A DNA stretch of 64,000 bases, from the NCBI RefSeq assembly GCF_016901955.1, contig NZ_JACJLC010000003.1, positions 28,884-92,883 on the forward strand. Direction: 5' to 3'. The position numbers and the translations under genes are program-made. Under the pieces are notes generated by a model, which was not told the DNA's origin, made no database searches, and saw only the letters and a list, made by a program, of their open reading frames with translations. How positions within the stretch are numbered: position 1 is the stretch's first letter; each line of letters starts with the position of its first letter. Source of the DNA: Pseudoflavonifractor phocaeensis (lineage in GTDB: Bacteria > Bacillota > Clostridia > Oscillospirales > Oscillospiraceae). Positions 1 to 8,596 of the stretch are shown here, in pieces.

Positions 1-114
1 GATAACTCGGTCAAGCCCTTTGTTAATCAAATCCGACTTTGCAATCAACTTATCAATGCGCTCCCGATACCATTGATCTTCCTTTTTGAAAGAAATAAAA
101 CATTTGTGCCCCAT
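1..114 (-). CDS. thsB: ThsB-like TIR-fold protein, N-terminal 38 codons only (cut by window edge)
   Basis: The minus-strand reading frame starts at an ATG at 112-114, six bases after an AGGAGG ribosome site, and runs open to base 1. The visible residues begin MGHKCFISFKKEDQWYR, the opening beta strand and KxED pattern of TIR-like Thoeris ThsB proteins. In that family the TIR enzyme uses NAD+ to make a cyclic or conjugated ADP-ribose signal after phage infection. It lies 17 bases downstream of the Macro-domain gene and on the same strand, which is the pairing expected for type II Thoeris. Only the first 38 residues are visible, so the catalytic glutamate cannot be checked and the call rests on the start motif plus context. 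Confidence 0.65.
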   Translation of the reverse strand, partial: MGHKCFISFKKEDQWYRERIDKLIAKSDLINKGLDRVI

Positions 115-131
115 GGTAAACCTCCTATGCT

Positions 132-956
132 TCAAGCCTCAAATCGCTTTTTTATATCGTACAAACTAATTTTATCCAAGCAATCATTTGTGAGAACAAT
201 TTTCGCTTTAGCTGGATATTGAAATCGAATACGACTGACTTTGAACGTCCAAATAATTATTTCAAGAAGTTCTTGATCCGTAATATTTTCGTAGCCTCGG
301 AAGCGAGTGATTCCTGAACCAAGTAATGGTAAAACCACCGTGTTTCCACCATAATGAATATCACACTCATTCCACATATTCATTAGGCAAGAAGTGAAGT
401 CATTAATCTCTAAAAACGCACGATTATCTTTGTCAAAGTGGGTAAATGCAAGGAGAAAATATTCACCATTTTTTATTATAGTTCCAAGCCTATATTGGTT
501 TGTCTTGCCAGTTTTTCTTTCGCATTTTCCAAGAATATATTCTGCTGAATGTGAATCTGAATCAATGGTTTTATCCAAGTCGGAGGGATTCAGATAAAAG
601 CGGGTGATATATTGCCCATTTAATGTGTTTTTTGAAATCAATGTGCCGTCTACTTTTGTATCAAAAAATTCGTTAAACGGAATAATTTTGAAACCATCCT
701 CTAAAAAAATGTCACCCGTTTCGATTTCCATTGTTGAGTTATTTATTTTTAACGATATTTTCTTGAGATTATTCGCACGATACCACCTGAAAAGAAATAC
801 TACGACAAGAAAAATGGCAAACGCAATAAAGCAACATGTTTTTTTGTCATCGGGGATATCCAAAAACAGAAAAGTAAGTGAGGCAATAACGCTAACGATA
901 GAGAGAGTTGCGTAGTATTCCTTCCATAATTTCTTGTTTAGGAATTTAACTTTCAT
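132..956 (-). CDS. thsA: Two-TM plus Macro-domain effector, type II Thoeris ThsA-like
   Basis: The 274-residue protein has two hydrophobic helices at about residues 14-34 and 40-59, then a soluble domain to the C-terminus. The soluble part contains the glycine-rich turn LPLLGSGITRF near residue 213, typical of Macro domains that bind ADP-ribose derivatives; the whole layout matches the family once called DUF6430 (ThsA Macro). In type II Thoeris such a protein sits in the membrane, binds the signal made by ThsB and damages the membrane. It starts only two bases after the DUF4391 stop codon and is followed by the thsB-like gene, so it is probably the fifth gene of one minus-strand operon. Identity of the fold is fairly secure; activity is inferred. 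Confidence 0.8.
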   Translation of the reverse strand: MKVKFLNKKLWKEYYATLSIVSVIASLTFLFLDIPDDKKTCCFIAFAIFLVVVFLFRWYRANNLKKISLKINNSTMEIETGDIFLEDGFKIIPFNEFFDTKVDGTLISKNTLNGQYITRFYLNPSDLDKTIDSDSHSAEYILGKCERKTGKTNQYRLGTIIKNGEYFLLAFTHFDKDNRAFLEINDFTSCLMNMWNECDIHYGGNTVVLPLLGSGITRFRGYENITDQELLEIIIWTFKVSRIRFQYPAKAKIVLTNDCLDKISLYDIKKRFEA

Positions 957-958
957 AA

Positions 959-1612
959 TTACAACATCTCCAATTCCCTCTTCAACTTCTTTATGTTTAC
1001 ATTTATCTCCACCTGCCGGTTGAGTTGTTTTTCCTTCCGGATCTTATTTTCCAGCGCCGTGATCTGCTTCTGGAGCTGCTGCCGCCGGAGGTCCCGCTCC
1101 ACGTTTTCCGCAACGGATAACTCCACACTCCACTCTTCACACTCCACACTGCCCCTGCACTGCCGCACAAAATTCTCGTATACGGCGTCCAGGGAGTGCC
1201 CTTCCATGCGGAGGGGGAGTTGGTCTGACTCTATCCAGTCGGTGTGATAGTATTGGCTGACTTTGAAGGCGGAACTGCCGGAGGCGGCTTCTTTGTAGCC
1301 GATCCAGGCCTGGTATTTTCCCTCGTATTCCAGCAGGAAGAGAATGTAGTAGGGGATCTCTCTGTCGATTTGGAGCAGGACGGATTCGTCCAATGAGGGC
1401 TGGTTGAGCCGGAGTTCCAGCACCTCGATTTCTGTGACAGCCTCTCCCGGGGCCAGATTGACCGTTGCGGCGGCGATCTTGTTCCGCCACCAGATGGTCC
1501 TGATCTGCTCCACAAAGGCCCGCTTCAGAACGGGCGTCACCGGCAGGTTCTCATAGAATTTTTGCTTAGGAATACGCTTATTGAATTCCGTAGTTTTTGG
1601 CAGGCCCAGCAC
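959..1612 (-). CDS. DUF4391 family protein
   Basis: The 217-residue protein resembles the DUF4391 family, which usually sits beside SNF2-type helicases in defence or restriction-like loci; its biochemical role is not known. The N-terminal part (LGLPKTTEFNKRIPKQKFY) is the conserved family start, and the C-terminal ~45 residues form a charged coiled coil. A GTG start at 1610-1612 follows AAAGGGTGA. It is 37 bases downstream of the DUF262 gene and two bases upstream of the Macro gene, so it joins the helicase module to the Thoeris-like pair. This gene is clearly more GC-rich than the thsA-like gene after it, which suggests that the join is between segments of different origin. Confidence 0.75.
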   Translation of the reverse strand: MLGLPKTTEFNKRIPKQKFYENLPVTPVLKRAFVEQIRTIWWRNKIAAATVNLAPGEAVTEIEVLELRLNQPSLDESVLLQIDREIPYYILFLLEYEGKYQAWIGYKEAASGSSAFKVSQYYHTDWIESDQLPLRMEGHSLDAVYENFVRQCRGSVECEEWSVELSVAENVERDLRRQQLQKQITALENKIRKEKQLNRQVEINVNIKKLKRELEML

Positions 1613-1649
1613 AGGATCACCCTTTTTCCCTTATGCATGTCAACAAATA

Positions 1650-3389
1650 TTACTTTAGCAATCCATTTTCTCTTAAATAGTCAAGGAACTTCGCCATTAT
1701 TTCCTCGGTTCTATCCAAAATATCTTTTTCGGTAAAGTCTGTCAAAGTTTCAGAGAGATGATGCAACTCATGGTTTCTTGTGCCCTCCTTCTTCTGATTG
1801 CGACTATTCACAAAGCCTTGGTAATACTTGATTTTATCCTCAAAGCGATAATCAGCGGCACGGATATTGATGCGTTTTTCCAAAAGAGCCTTGTTTCCCA
1901 GCGCCTCCAGATTTTTTACATCTGTTAGAGACTTATCTTTGTCATAGCGATTCCTGGCATAGATATGTTCAATCTCAAGTACCGTTTCAAGGGGAAAAAG
2001 CTCCTGATCATCATCTTGGAACGCCCACCATGCTAACATCGATTTTGTGATCGGTCTACTATTGTTGAATGTAAAGTTGGCAAACATGCTCTGCACCTTA
2101 TCCGCCTCAAACTTGAAGTCGACAAAAGTAACGGGCTGGCTGTTGACGATACTGACCATCTCGGCATATACAGGGGTACGAAGTGCATTTACCCCAGGGT
2201 TTGTAACTGCATATGTCCAGATAAATCCAGTGATTTTGCTGAGGAACCGATAGAACTGGTCCTCATCTAACAGTCCTTCGCTATCTCGATTCTGCATAAA
2301 GAACACGGAAACAACATAGGTCCACATACCATTTGGGGCATAATTTAATACAAATAGGCGGCGCAAAATCCGCTGTGAGAACCGATCTTTATCTTGATTG
2401 ATGACATCCTCCCAAAAATGAGCAAGTGTAATCAGATCATTAAACGTATCTTCTCTTTTGAGTAAGGTGTAATTGTCTTTCTCATAAAATTTGCGCAATG
2501 CTTCAGTCGTGGAAGACTTGATTCCCTGCTTGGCACGGATATAATACATGTACCGTGTAAACAGTTCATCCATTGGCGTTCCGTTTAGCGGATGGAAAAT
2601 TGATTCCGTTAATTCCTCCAGATCTTTCCACTGCTTAATAAATAGATCCTTTTTTCCGATATCAGAGTAATATTTGTAAAACTGTGCCTTGAAAATATCA
2701 GAATCAGAGAGTGGCATTCCTCGGTCATTTAATGTTGAAAAGATTCGGAGCGCAGTGTCCTGCGATTCTGCTTCGATAGGGAGGAGAATGCAGTTGTTCA
2801 TGATTCGAGTGGGTAAATAAGCAAAATACGTCGGATACTTTGCTAAAAAGTCGTCAATACAGTTCTGAAAGAACCGGTAATTGGCGGCATATCTGCTTTT
2901 TTGCCCAGGTTTTACAACACCCGTTTTCAATATCTCAAGAAATTCGTCTTTGTCTTTATCAGTGGCAACTTCAGAATCAATCTTTAGAGCTGACATATCA
3001 GGCTCACCAAATTCATCCGTTTTCCAGATACATTTCTCAATATTCTGTTTTGTAGCAACAGAGGCCTTGTCTTGCATGTGGCCAAATTTTTCATAGAAGG
3101 CACGTAAAAGTAGCATTAGCGTAGTAAGCCGTTGTTGTCCATCAATCACTTCCATCTTGGAGACACTATTTTTGAAAGTAACGATTGGTCCGAGAAAGTA
3201 TTCACTATTACTGTCAAATTCTGTGCGTCCTTCGTCTGGAATTGCGAATGAAAAGATATCATCCCAAAGGGTCTGACACTCAGTTTCACCCCACGCATAG
3301 GGACGCTGGTAATCAGGAATCAAAAAGTCTGCTCGTTTATCCTGGAATAAATCTTTAATTGTCTTTTGGTCCACGTTCAGCTTCGACAT
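1650..3389 (-). CDS. DUF262 / HNH (GmrSD-like) protein
   Basis: The 579-residue protein has the DUF262 signature near its N-terminus (IPDYQRPYAWG at about residue 23 and VIDGQQRLTTL at about 80), a ParB-like nucleotidase fold. Its C-terminal third carries a DUF1524-type HNH region with LEIEHIYARN near residue 473, followed by a conserved NLxxLGNKxLL segment. Related GmrS/GmrD-type proteins cut modified phage DNA in an NTP-dependent way. Here the canonical DHxxP histidine motif is EHIYAR, so the metal site is slightly altered. It starts after GGAGG, 42 bases downstream of the helicase gene, in the same operon. The sequence is AT-richer than the helicase. Family call is firm; target is unknown. 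Confidence 0.85.
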   Translation of the reverse strand: MSKLNVDQKTIKDLFQDKRADFLIPDYQRPYAWGETECQTLWDDIFSFAIPDEGRTEFDSNSEYFLGPIVTFKNSVSKMEVIDGQQRLTTLMLLLRAFYEKFGHMQDKASVATKQNIEKCIWKTDEFGEPDMSALKIDSEVATDKDKDEFLEILKTGVVKPGQKSRYAANYRFFQNCIDDFLAKYPTYFAYLPTRIMNNCILLPIEAESQDTALRIFSTLNDRGMPLSDSDIFKAQFYKYYSDIGKKDLFIKQWKDLEELTESIFHPLNGTPMDELFTRYMYYIRAKQGIKSSTTEALRKFYEKDNYTLLKREDTFNDLITLAHFWEDVINQDKDRFSQRILRRLFVLNYAPNGMWTYVVSVFFMQNRDSEGLLDEDQFYRFLSKITGFIWTYAVTNPGVNALRTPVYAEMVSIVNSQPVTFVDFKFEADKVQSMFANFTFNNSRPITKSMLAWWAFQDDDQELFPLETVLEIEHIYARNRYDKDKSLTDVKNLEALGNKALLEKRINIRAADYRFEDKIKYYQGFVNSRNQKKEGTRNHELHHLSETLTDFTEKDILDRTEEIMAKFLDYLRENGLLK

Positions 3390-3431
3390 TTTTCTTCCTC
3401 CAATAAGCTTATCTAATTCGACTTCCGATTA

Positions 3432-6400
3432 CTACTTCACCACCAAAAAGCAGATTAACTCAAAATCATCCAGCCCGGAGATCTGGGAGAGAAGCGCCGT
3501 CGTGCCGCCGCTTTTAAACAGACTGTCAATGTCGCTCTCCTCCTTCACATCGATGATGGAGTTGACCGCCTCGCTCAGCAGTTCTGATATCTCAGCCATG
3601 TTCCGGCCATCGTCGGTCTCCTGATTGAATTCCCGGCAGAGGTCGGAAATAGGTTCCGTTCTGCCCCTGCACAGCAGGCGGATGGTGTCCAGCATCTGCT
3701 TGGGGTTGAGATAATCGCAGAGGATCTCGCCATCCATACCAATGTAGACCATGTAGAACGGATGGATGCGGTTTCGGTGGTCTACATTGACGCTGTCGTT
3801 GACATTCCGAAGGACGAAGATGGCTCCGGCCGGAGCGTCCTCCCGGGCCGGGACCACGGCGTGCATCCCATGGGGCGTGGTCTCCACATCATGGTGGTGC
3901 TTCATGTACTCCAAGAGATCCAGACGGAATTCGTTGAGCCCCAGGTCCATGATGGAGATCCCGCTGGACATCTCCTCGATGTCCACGACTTCCTCCTGGA
4001 GCCGCTTCAGCTGCTGACGGCGATACTCCAAATCTCCTTTTTCTTCGGCATTGATGGGGTCGTCATCGCCAGTAGAAGTCATAACGGAGATCTTCATGCG
4101 GGTCTCCACCCGGCTTTTCAGATTGATATATTCATCCAAGTCCATATCCGGCCAAAAATTCACCAGCTGGATCACCTGATTTCGGCTACCGATGCGGTCA
4201 ATTCGACCAAACCGCTGGATGATGCGGACCGGGTTCCAGTGAATGTCGTAGTTGATGAGATAGTCGCAGTCCTGGAGATTCTGGCCCTCGGAGATACAGT
4301 CTGTGGCGATCAGGATGTCCAAGTCTTCCGTGTTGCCAGGCATCAAAATATCCCGGCCTTTCGAGATGGGGGAAAAGCAGGTAAGAACCGTATTCAAGTC
4401 CGCTCGCAAACGAGGAATCGTAGTCTTGCCGTCTACGGTGCCCGTGACCTCCGCTGCGTTTAGCCCAAAATTCTGTTTGACAAAGGGAGCGACTTGCTGA
4501 TAGAGGTAGTCCGCAGTGTCGGAAAAGGCGGTGAAAATGATGATTTTTCGATTTCCAGGATTGATTGGATGTTCTTGCTTCTCCCAAATCAAGTTCAGCA
4601 GCGTTTGTAGTTTGGTATCATGCTCCGGTGTGATGTCGCCGATCATTAGGGAGAGCAGCTGCAAATTTTCGGCGTCTTTTTCCAAATCCCGCAGCCAGGA
4701 GAGGTAGTCCATATCTGCCAGATCGATTTTGACCTTCCGGCCCACGGAGAAATAGTCGGTATTCTGGTCATCCAGGTCAAATTCATCAGCGTCAGAAAGG
4801 TCTTGCAAATCCAAAAGCTGCTCGCCGGACTGGTAGGCGTGGATCGTCTCAATGGTCGACTGGATCAGGTGATAGACCCGGTCAATGGTGAGCCGGAAGG
4901 CGTAGACCGAACTTTCTAATCGCTTGAGCAGATTGATGCTCATCAGGCGTCGAATGCCTTCCTCACGGCCTTTCTGGGTCAGGCTTGTCCCCTTGTTATG
5001 GGTGAGGTCCTCGTATTTGGAAAGTCGGGAGGCCATGATGTAATAGGTGGGGGTGTAGATTGAAAGATTCAGAGAGATCAACAGTTCATAGATCTGATTA
5101 TAGTTGATGGCATCCCCAAGATCGGTCAGGCAGGGACGCAGGGAGATGGGCTTGAGCCGCTCCGGAAATTTTCCAATATCCGTGGTATCGTAATACTTTT
5201 CGATGTGCCGCCGGGAGCGGGCGATGGTCACGCTGTCCAGAACCTCAAAGAAGTCAAAGTCCAGCATTTTCAGCAGTGCATCCGTAGTGCGTTCTTCGGC
5301 AGGTAGACGGCTCCACACGTTAAAGGCTTTCTGGGCCCGACGGAAAATCTCATCAATGGAGGTGCTGGTGTCCAGTTTCTCATTGATTTGAGCGGAATCC
5401 CCCTCATACGCCAGTGCCAGCTGATTTTTCAGATCGATGAATCGGTTGTTGACCGGGGTGGCGGAGAGCATCAGAACTTTGGTGCGGACGCCTGCCCGGA
5501 TCACCTTATTCATCAATTTTAAGTAGCGGTTTTCCTTGGCGTCCTCACCGGAAACTTCTCCGCCATTGCGGAAGTTATGACTCTCGTCGACGACCACCAG
5601 ATCATAGTTGCCCCAATTCAGGCGATCCAAATCAATGCCGTTGGATTTGCCGTGTTCCCGGGACAAATCCGTATGATAGAGCACGTCATACCGCAGACGA
5701 TCCTCGGCGATTGGGTTGTTGATGTAATTCCCTTTGTAGGTGTTCCAGTTCTCGGACAGCTTTTTAGGGCACAGGACCAGAACGGATTTATTGCGGTTTT
5801 CGTAGTATTTGATGACTGCCAAGGCGGTGAAGGTCTTGCCCAGGCCGACGCTGTCCGCCAGGATACAGCCGTTGTACTTTTCCAATTTGTTGATGATGGC
5901 AAGGGCGGCGTCCTTCTGGAAGTTGTAGAGCAGGTTCCAAATCTTGCTCTGTTTGAATCCCGTTGCCTCGTTGGGCAGAACATCCTCGGAGATGTCTTCC
6001 AAAAATTCGTTGAAAATGTTATACAGAGTAAAGAAATAGATGAAGTCAGGGGAATTCTCCCGGTAAGCAGTGGAGATACTGTCAAGAACGATTTCAGTGA
6101 CATTTTGGAGCTTCTTTTCGTCGTTCCAAAGCTCTTCAAACAGTTTCAGGAAATATCGGCCATTCTCATAGCTCTCCGTCTTCTGGACAGGATAATAGGC
6201 GTTGTTGCCCCGTTCACAGCCCAGATCCACGGTGGTAAAGCCGTTGATGGGCATATAGGTGCTCTCATCCACCGTTAGAAATCCCATCATCTGTTCCTGC
6301 GTCACATTGGACTTGAAAGTCACCTTTTTCCGTACCCAATCAGCGCACTCTTTGGCAATGGCCTTTTGGGTCAATTCATTGCGCAGTTTGATCTCAAAAT

Positions 6401-6656
6401 CAGTCCCGTACAGGCTGCGCTCCCGGTTCAGCCTGGGAATATAGAACTCCCGCTTCTCTTTGGGAATCTTCTCCTGGATGAATGTAGGCGAAGTGAAAAT
6501 AAACCGCAATTCATCCACGCTGTCCAGCTGCTTCTTCAACTCTTGATAGGCGTAGATGGAAAAACAGGCGGCAGCGATGGACACCCTGCTTCCTTTTTTG
6601 ATAGAGACCTGCAAATCAGACCGCACTGTCTGATTGATATTATCTAATATCTGCAT
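3432..6656 (-). CDS. SNF2/SF2-type helicase with N-terminal PLD-like region
   Basis: The 1074-residue protein has a Walker A (DSVGLGKT, about residue 270), a DESH Walker B (about 355), LSATPVNN (motif III) and a C-terminal helicase lobe with IATDCISEGQNLQ (about 783) and the arginine-rich RFGRIDRIGS. This is the family annotated as helicase-related proteins with an N-terminal phospholipase-D-like region; I see no intact HxKxxxxD in the first 200 residues, so the nuclease may be inactive. Such helicases translocate on double-stranded DNA and are common in phage-defence loci (DISARM-like, DUF4391-linked). The ATG follows AAGGAG. Upstream is a small HTH gene and downstream the DUF262 gene. No DNA methyltransferase is seen in this cluster, which sets it apart from classical restriction. 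Confidence 0.85.
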   Translation of the reverse strand: MQILDNINQTVRSDLQVSIKKGSRVSIAAACFSIYAYQELKKQLDSVDELRFIFTSPTFIQEKIPKEKREFYIPRLNRERSLYGTDFEIKLRNELTQKAIAKECADWVRKKVTFKSNVTQEQMMGFLTVDESTYMPINGFTTVDLGCERGNNAYYPVQKTESYENGRYFLKLFEELWNDEKKLQNVTEIVLDSISTAYRENSPDFIYFFTLYNIFNEFLEDISEDVLPNEATGFKQSKIWNLLYNFQKDAALAIINKLEKYNGCILADSVGLGKTFTALAVIKYYENRNKSVLVLCPKKLSENWNTYKGNYINNPIAEDRLRYDVLYHTDLSREHGKSNGIDLDRLNWGNYDLVVVDESHNFRNGGEVSGEDAKENRYLKLMNKVIRAGVRTKVLMLSATPVNNRFIDLKNQLALAYEGDSAQINEKLDTSTSIDEIFRRAQKAFNVWSRLPAEERTTDALLKMLDFDFFEVLDSVTIARSRRHIEKYYDTTDIGKFPERLKPISLRPCLTDLGDAINYNQIYELLISLNLSIYTPTYYIMASRLSKYEDLTHNKGTSLTQKGREEGIRRLMSINLLKRLESSVYAFRLTIDRVYHLIQSTIETIHAYQSGEQLLDLQDLSDADEFDLDDQNTDYFSVGRKVKIDLADMDYLSWLRDLEKDAENLQLLSLMIGDITPEHDTKLQTLLNLIWEKQEHPINPGNRKIIIFTAFSDTADYLYQQVAPFVKQNFGLNAAEVTGTVDGKTTIPRLRADLNTVLTCFSPISKGRDILMPGNTEDLDILIATDCISEGQNLQDCDYLINYDIHWNPVRIIQRFGRIDRIGSRNQVIQLVNFWPDMDLDEYINLKSRVETRMKISVMTSTGDDDPINAEEKGDLEYRRQQLKRLQEEVVDIEEMSSGISIMDLGLNEFRLDLLEYMKHHHDVETTPHGMHAVVPAREDAPAGAIFVLRNVNDSVNVDHRNRIHPFYMVYIGMDGEILCDYLNPKQMLDTIRLLCRGRTEPISDLCREFNQETDDGRNMAEISELLSEAVNSIIDVKEESDIDSLFKSGGTTALLSQISGLDDFELICFLVVK

Positions 6657-6667
6657 AACGGACTCCT

Positions 6668-6913
6668 TCAGCGGTTAGAAGTTTCGGGACTTTCGGCAGG
6701 ACATTCCTTTTTCTTTCGATACTTCTCGGAAAAACCGATATATTTTCCGCTTTTGATCCTGGCGTCACCAGGCTTTTGAGCGTCTTTTGGAATCGCCCAG
6801 CTTCGCCCCAGGCGCTCTGCCCCAGAGATACGGCCAGAGGCGCACAGGATCTGGACCCGGCGGGAGCTGATCCCCCATTTTGCAGCCGCATCAGAAATGG
6901 TCATGTAATCCAT
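6668..6913 (-). CDS. Small MerR/excisionase-like HTH protein
   Basis: The 81-residue protein begins with a helix-turn-helix of the MerR/excisionase type (MTISDAAAKWGISSRRVQ, then GRxxGAERLGRSWAIP), followed by a short basic tail. It is the first gene after the promoter at 6959-6987 and its start follows GGAGG. It ends eleven bases before the helicase start, so it is probably co-transcribed and may autoregulate the defence operon. An excisionase-like role is also possible. DNA-binding fold is clear; the target is unknown. Confidence 0.75.
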   Translation of the reverse strand: MDYMTISDAAAKWGISSRRVQILCASGRISGAERLGRSWAIPKDAQKPGDARIKSGKYIGFSEKYRKKKECPAESPETSNR

Positions 6914-6958
6914 CTGGACCCTCCTAATCGACAGTACTACAAATTTCTCTTAATTCTG

Positions 6959-6987
6959 ATAGTACACGATTTGGCGAATATTATCAA
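6959..6987 (-). promoter_or_regulatory. Sigma70-type promoter of the left defence operon
   Basis: Read on the minus strand, TTGATA (6982-6987) and TACTAT (6959-6964) are separated by exactly 17 bases, about 45 bases before the start of the HTH gene. It is the only good promoter found upstream of the six-gene run. Confidence 0.65.
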
Positions 6988-7080
6988 CATAAATCTACAA
7001 TTTTAGCCTGTCGTGCCCCGGTTCCTTCGTGTTGTGTGGCACGACCTGTCATATGTAGAAAATTTGTAAGTTTACTATCG

Positions 7081-7109
7081 TTGTGAAACCGAATTTATTC
7101 CAATATAAT
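7081..7109 (+). promoter_or_regulatory. Sigma70-type promoter for the esterase gene
   Basis: TTGTGA (7081-7086) and TATAAT (7104-7109) are 17 bases apart, 49 bases before the preferred esterase start. It points away from the minus-strand promoter at 6959-6987. Confidence 0.7.
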
Positions 7110-7158
7110 AAAACTAAAGTAAATGGTGAGGATTTTCATAGAGAGCAGGTGTCGAAAA

Positions 7159-7833
7159 ATGATTGACCCTACCATGGAAAAGAAAAACGAATCCGTCTTT
7201 CCCGCTACTTTTCCTGGTGCCCCGGTGATCTACCTGAATACTTACTCTAACGAGGGGCAGAAGGTATATGAGGCTGCGCAGGCGGTCGGTTGTCCACCCT
7301 TTTCCCTGGTGGCCGTCAGCGACTTGGACTGGAACCGGGACATGGCCCCGTGGGACAGCCCGGCGGCGTTCAAGAACGGGGAGCCCTTCACCGGCGGGGC
7401 AGACGACTACCTGCGGCTGCTGGTTGAGGAAATCATACCCAGGGCAGAAAAAGAGCTGGTCGGGCCTCCGGCGTGGCGGGGAATCGCCGGGTACTCTCTG
7501 GCGGGGTTATTCGCCCTGTACACCATCTACCAGACAGATGTGTTCTCACGGGTGGGGTGCATGTCCGGCTCCCTGTGGTTTCCAGGTTTCAAGGAATACG
7601 TCTTTTCCCATGAGCCGAAGCGCCGGCCAGACTGCATTTATTTCTCTCTGGGGGACAAAGAGGCCAAGACCCGCAATCCAGTCCTGAAAACAGTTCAGGA
7701 AAAAACAGAGGAGATTCAGACCTTTTACCAGAACAAGGGCATCGACACGGTGTTCCAGCTGAATCCCGGAAATCACTTCGCCCAGGGGATTGAACGGACA
7801 GCGGCAGGCATCCAGTGGCTGCTGAACAGATAG
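7159..7833 (+). CDS. Alpha/beta-hydrolase, esterase-D-like
   Basis: The 224-residue protein has a nucleophile elbow GYSLAG about residue 115, a second conserved block CMSGSLWFPGF, an acid region FSLGDKEAK and a late histidine in GNHFAQG, the order expected for the esterase D / IroE-like hydrolases (feruloyl, siderophore or short acyl esters). The start at 7159 is chosen because AGCAGGTG precedes it; an earlier in-frame ATG at 7123 has no ribosome site. No signal peptide is visible, so it is probably cytoplasmic. It is a single gene between two defence loci, with its own promoter and a hairpin transcript after it. The natural substrate cannot be told from the sequence. Confidence 0.8.
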   Translation: MIDPTMEKKNESVFPATFPGAPVIYLNTYSNEGQKVYEAAQAVGCPPFSLVAVSDLDWNRDMAPWDSPAAFKNGEPFTGGADDYLRLLVEEIIPRAEKELVGPPAWRGIAGYSLAGLFALYTIYQTDVFSRVGCMSGSLWFPGFKEYVFSHEPKRRPDCIYFSLGDKEAKTRNPVLKTVQEKTEEIQTFYQNKGIDTVFQLNPGNHFAQGIERTAAGIQWLLNR

Positions 7834-7852
7834 ACCGCAGGCTGTAGGCTTT

Positions 7853-7934
7853 TATTCTTTGAATAGGCGTGTGAAAAACTGATACGCTCACTGTTGATAA
7901 AAGACTTGCTTAACCGCTGCGGCAGAGGTACAAT
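7853..7934 (+). repeat. Dispersed repeat copy 1 with promoter
   Basis: This stretch shares with 13159-13240 the order TTCTTTGA, an imperfect hairpin around AAAAACTG, GACTTGC and GGCAGAGGTACAAT. It contains a promoter: TTGCTT (7906-7911), 17 bases, TACAAT (7929-7934). A half copy lies at 8482-8530. Confidence 0.7.
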
Positions 7935-7940
7935 ACCCAA

Positions 7941-8020
7941 AACCCAGAGTCGTGAAAAAACGCTTCCCGGCCGGGGTTGGCAGACACTTGCCGCCCCTGG
8001 TCAGGAAGCGTTTTTGACCC
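7941..8020 (+). ncRNA. Candidate short hairpin transcript with terminator
   Basis: The promoter of repeat copy 1 would start a transcript near 7941. Bases 7956-7967 pair perfectly with 8004-8015, and the inside (CCGGGG with CCCCTGG, GGC with GCC) pairs further, giving a ~60-base rod that ends in TTTTT. It could be a small RNA or simply a terminator after the esterase gene; no open reading frame of note lies in it. Confidence 0.45.
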
Positions 8021-8481
8021 CATATTTGACCACAGTCAGGACCGGAACACATGGAAACAGCGGATTTAAGAGGGTCAAAAAATATTCAATACTGAACGGA
8101 AAGTGCCGGAAAGCACTACAAATCACCACAAAAAATTTGGTTCAAGCGTTTGGGTATTTCATGCAGCAGAAACGAGTAAATTGCAAAAAAGTTGCTAATA
8201 TCCAGCTAAAGTGCAGAAAATATTCCTAATAGTCCAATAAAAATCACAACCTTTTATAGTCGGCATCCGTTTTGACCACATGCCATTCTATGAAATTTGA
8301 TTATTCCGAACATAAACGCAAGAAAATTGCCTCCATTTTTGCATAATCCGTCATTTTTAGTACATAAATTCGGTGGTCAAAAATTGCAGTCGATTATTTA
8401 TGCCTACTGATACTATAATTTTATCTCCCATTCCAACTAAGCATCGATCGTACATTTTATATTGGAGATTTCAGAGCGCTT
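8021..8481. other. AT-rich stretch without a recognised gene
   Basis: I see no supported gene here. It is clearly AT-rich, with stop codons in all frames and several short A/T runs, and looks like degraded sequence between the hairpin transcript and repeat copy 2. Confidence 0.5.
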
Positions 8482-8530
8482 ATTTCTTTGATTATGGCAT
8501 GTTAAAAACTGATATGCCTGCTGCACGGAT
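8482..8530 (+). repeat. Dispersed repeat copy 2 (first half only)
   Basis: The stretch matches the first half of copies 1 and 3 (ATTTCTTTGATT, then GGCAT and ATGCC around AAAAACTGAT, then CTGCTGCAC), but the TTGC/TACAAT promoter part is absent. It overlaps the end of a small minus-strand ORF. Confidence 0.6.
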
Positions 8531-8596
8531 TTCTTCGATGCTTTGGTCAGATATTGGCTCACGCTTGATGTCATTTTCAAAGCAAACAATTCTCAA
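8492..8596 (-). CDS. Small ORF, 34 residues, coupled to the ORF before it
   Basis: A TTG start overlaps the TGA stop of the upstream 49-residue ORF, a layout typical of translational coupling. The peptide begins LRIVCFENDIKREPISDQ and ends FNMP. Alternatively the two ORFs are one gene broken by a frameshift. It lies directly downstream of the TOTE-like gene on the same strand. Function unknown. Confidence 0.3.
   Translation of the reverse strand: MRIVCFENDIKREPISDQSIEEIRAAGISVFNMP

Noticed and set aside
53..960. Plus-strand frames opposite the Macro gene
   Set aside because: No ribosome sites; the minus-strand protein has a clear membrane plus Macro layout.
7894..8229. 111-codon plus-strand frame after the esterase
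   Set aside because: It runs through the promoter repeat and hairpin transcript, with composition unlike a protein.
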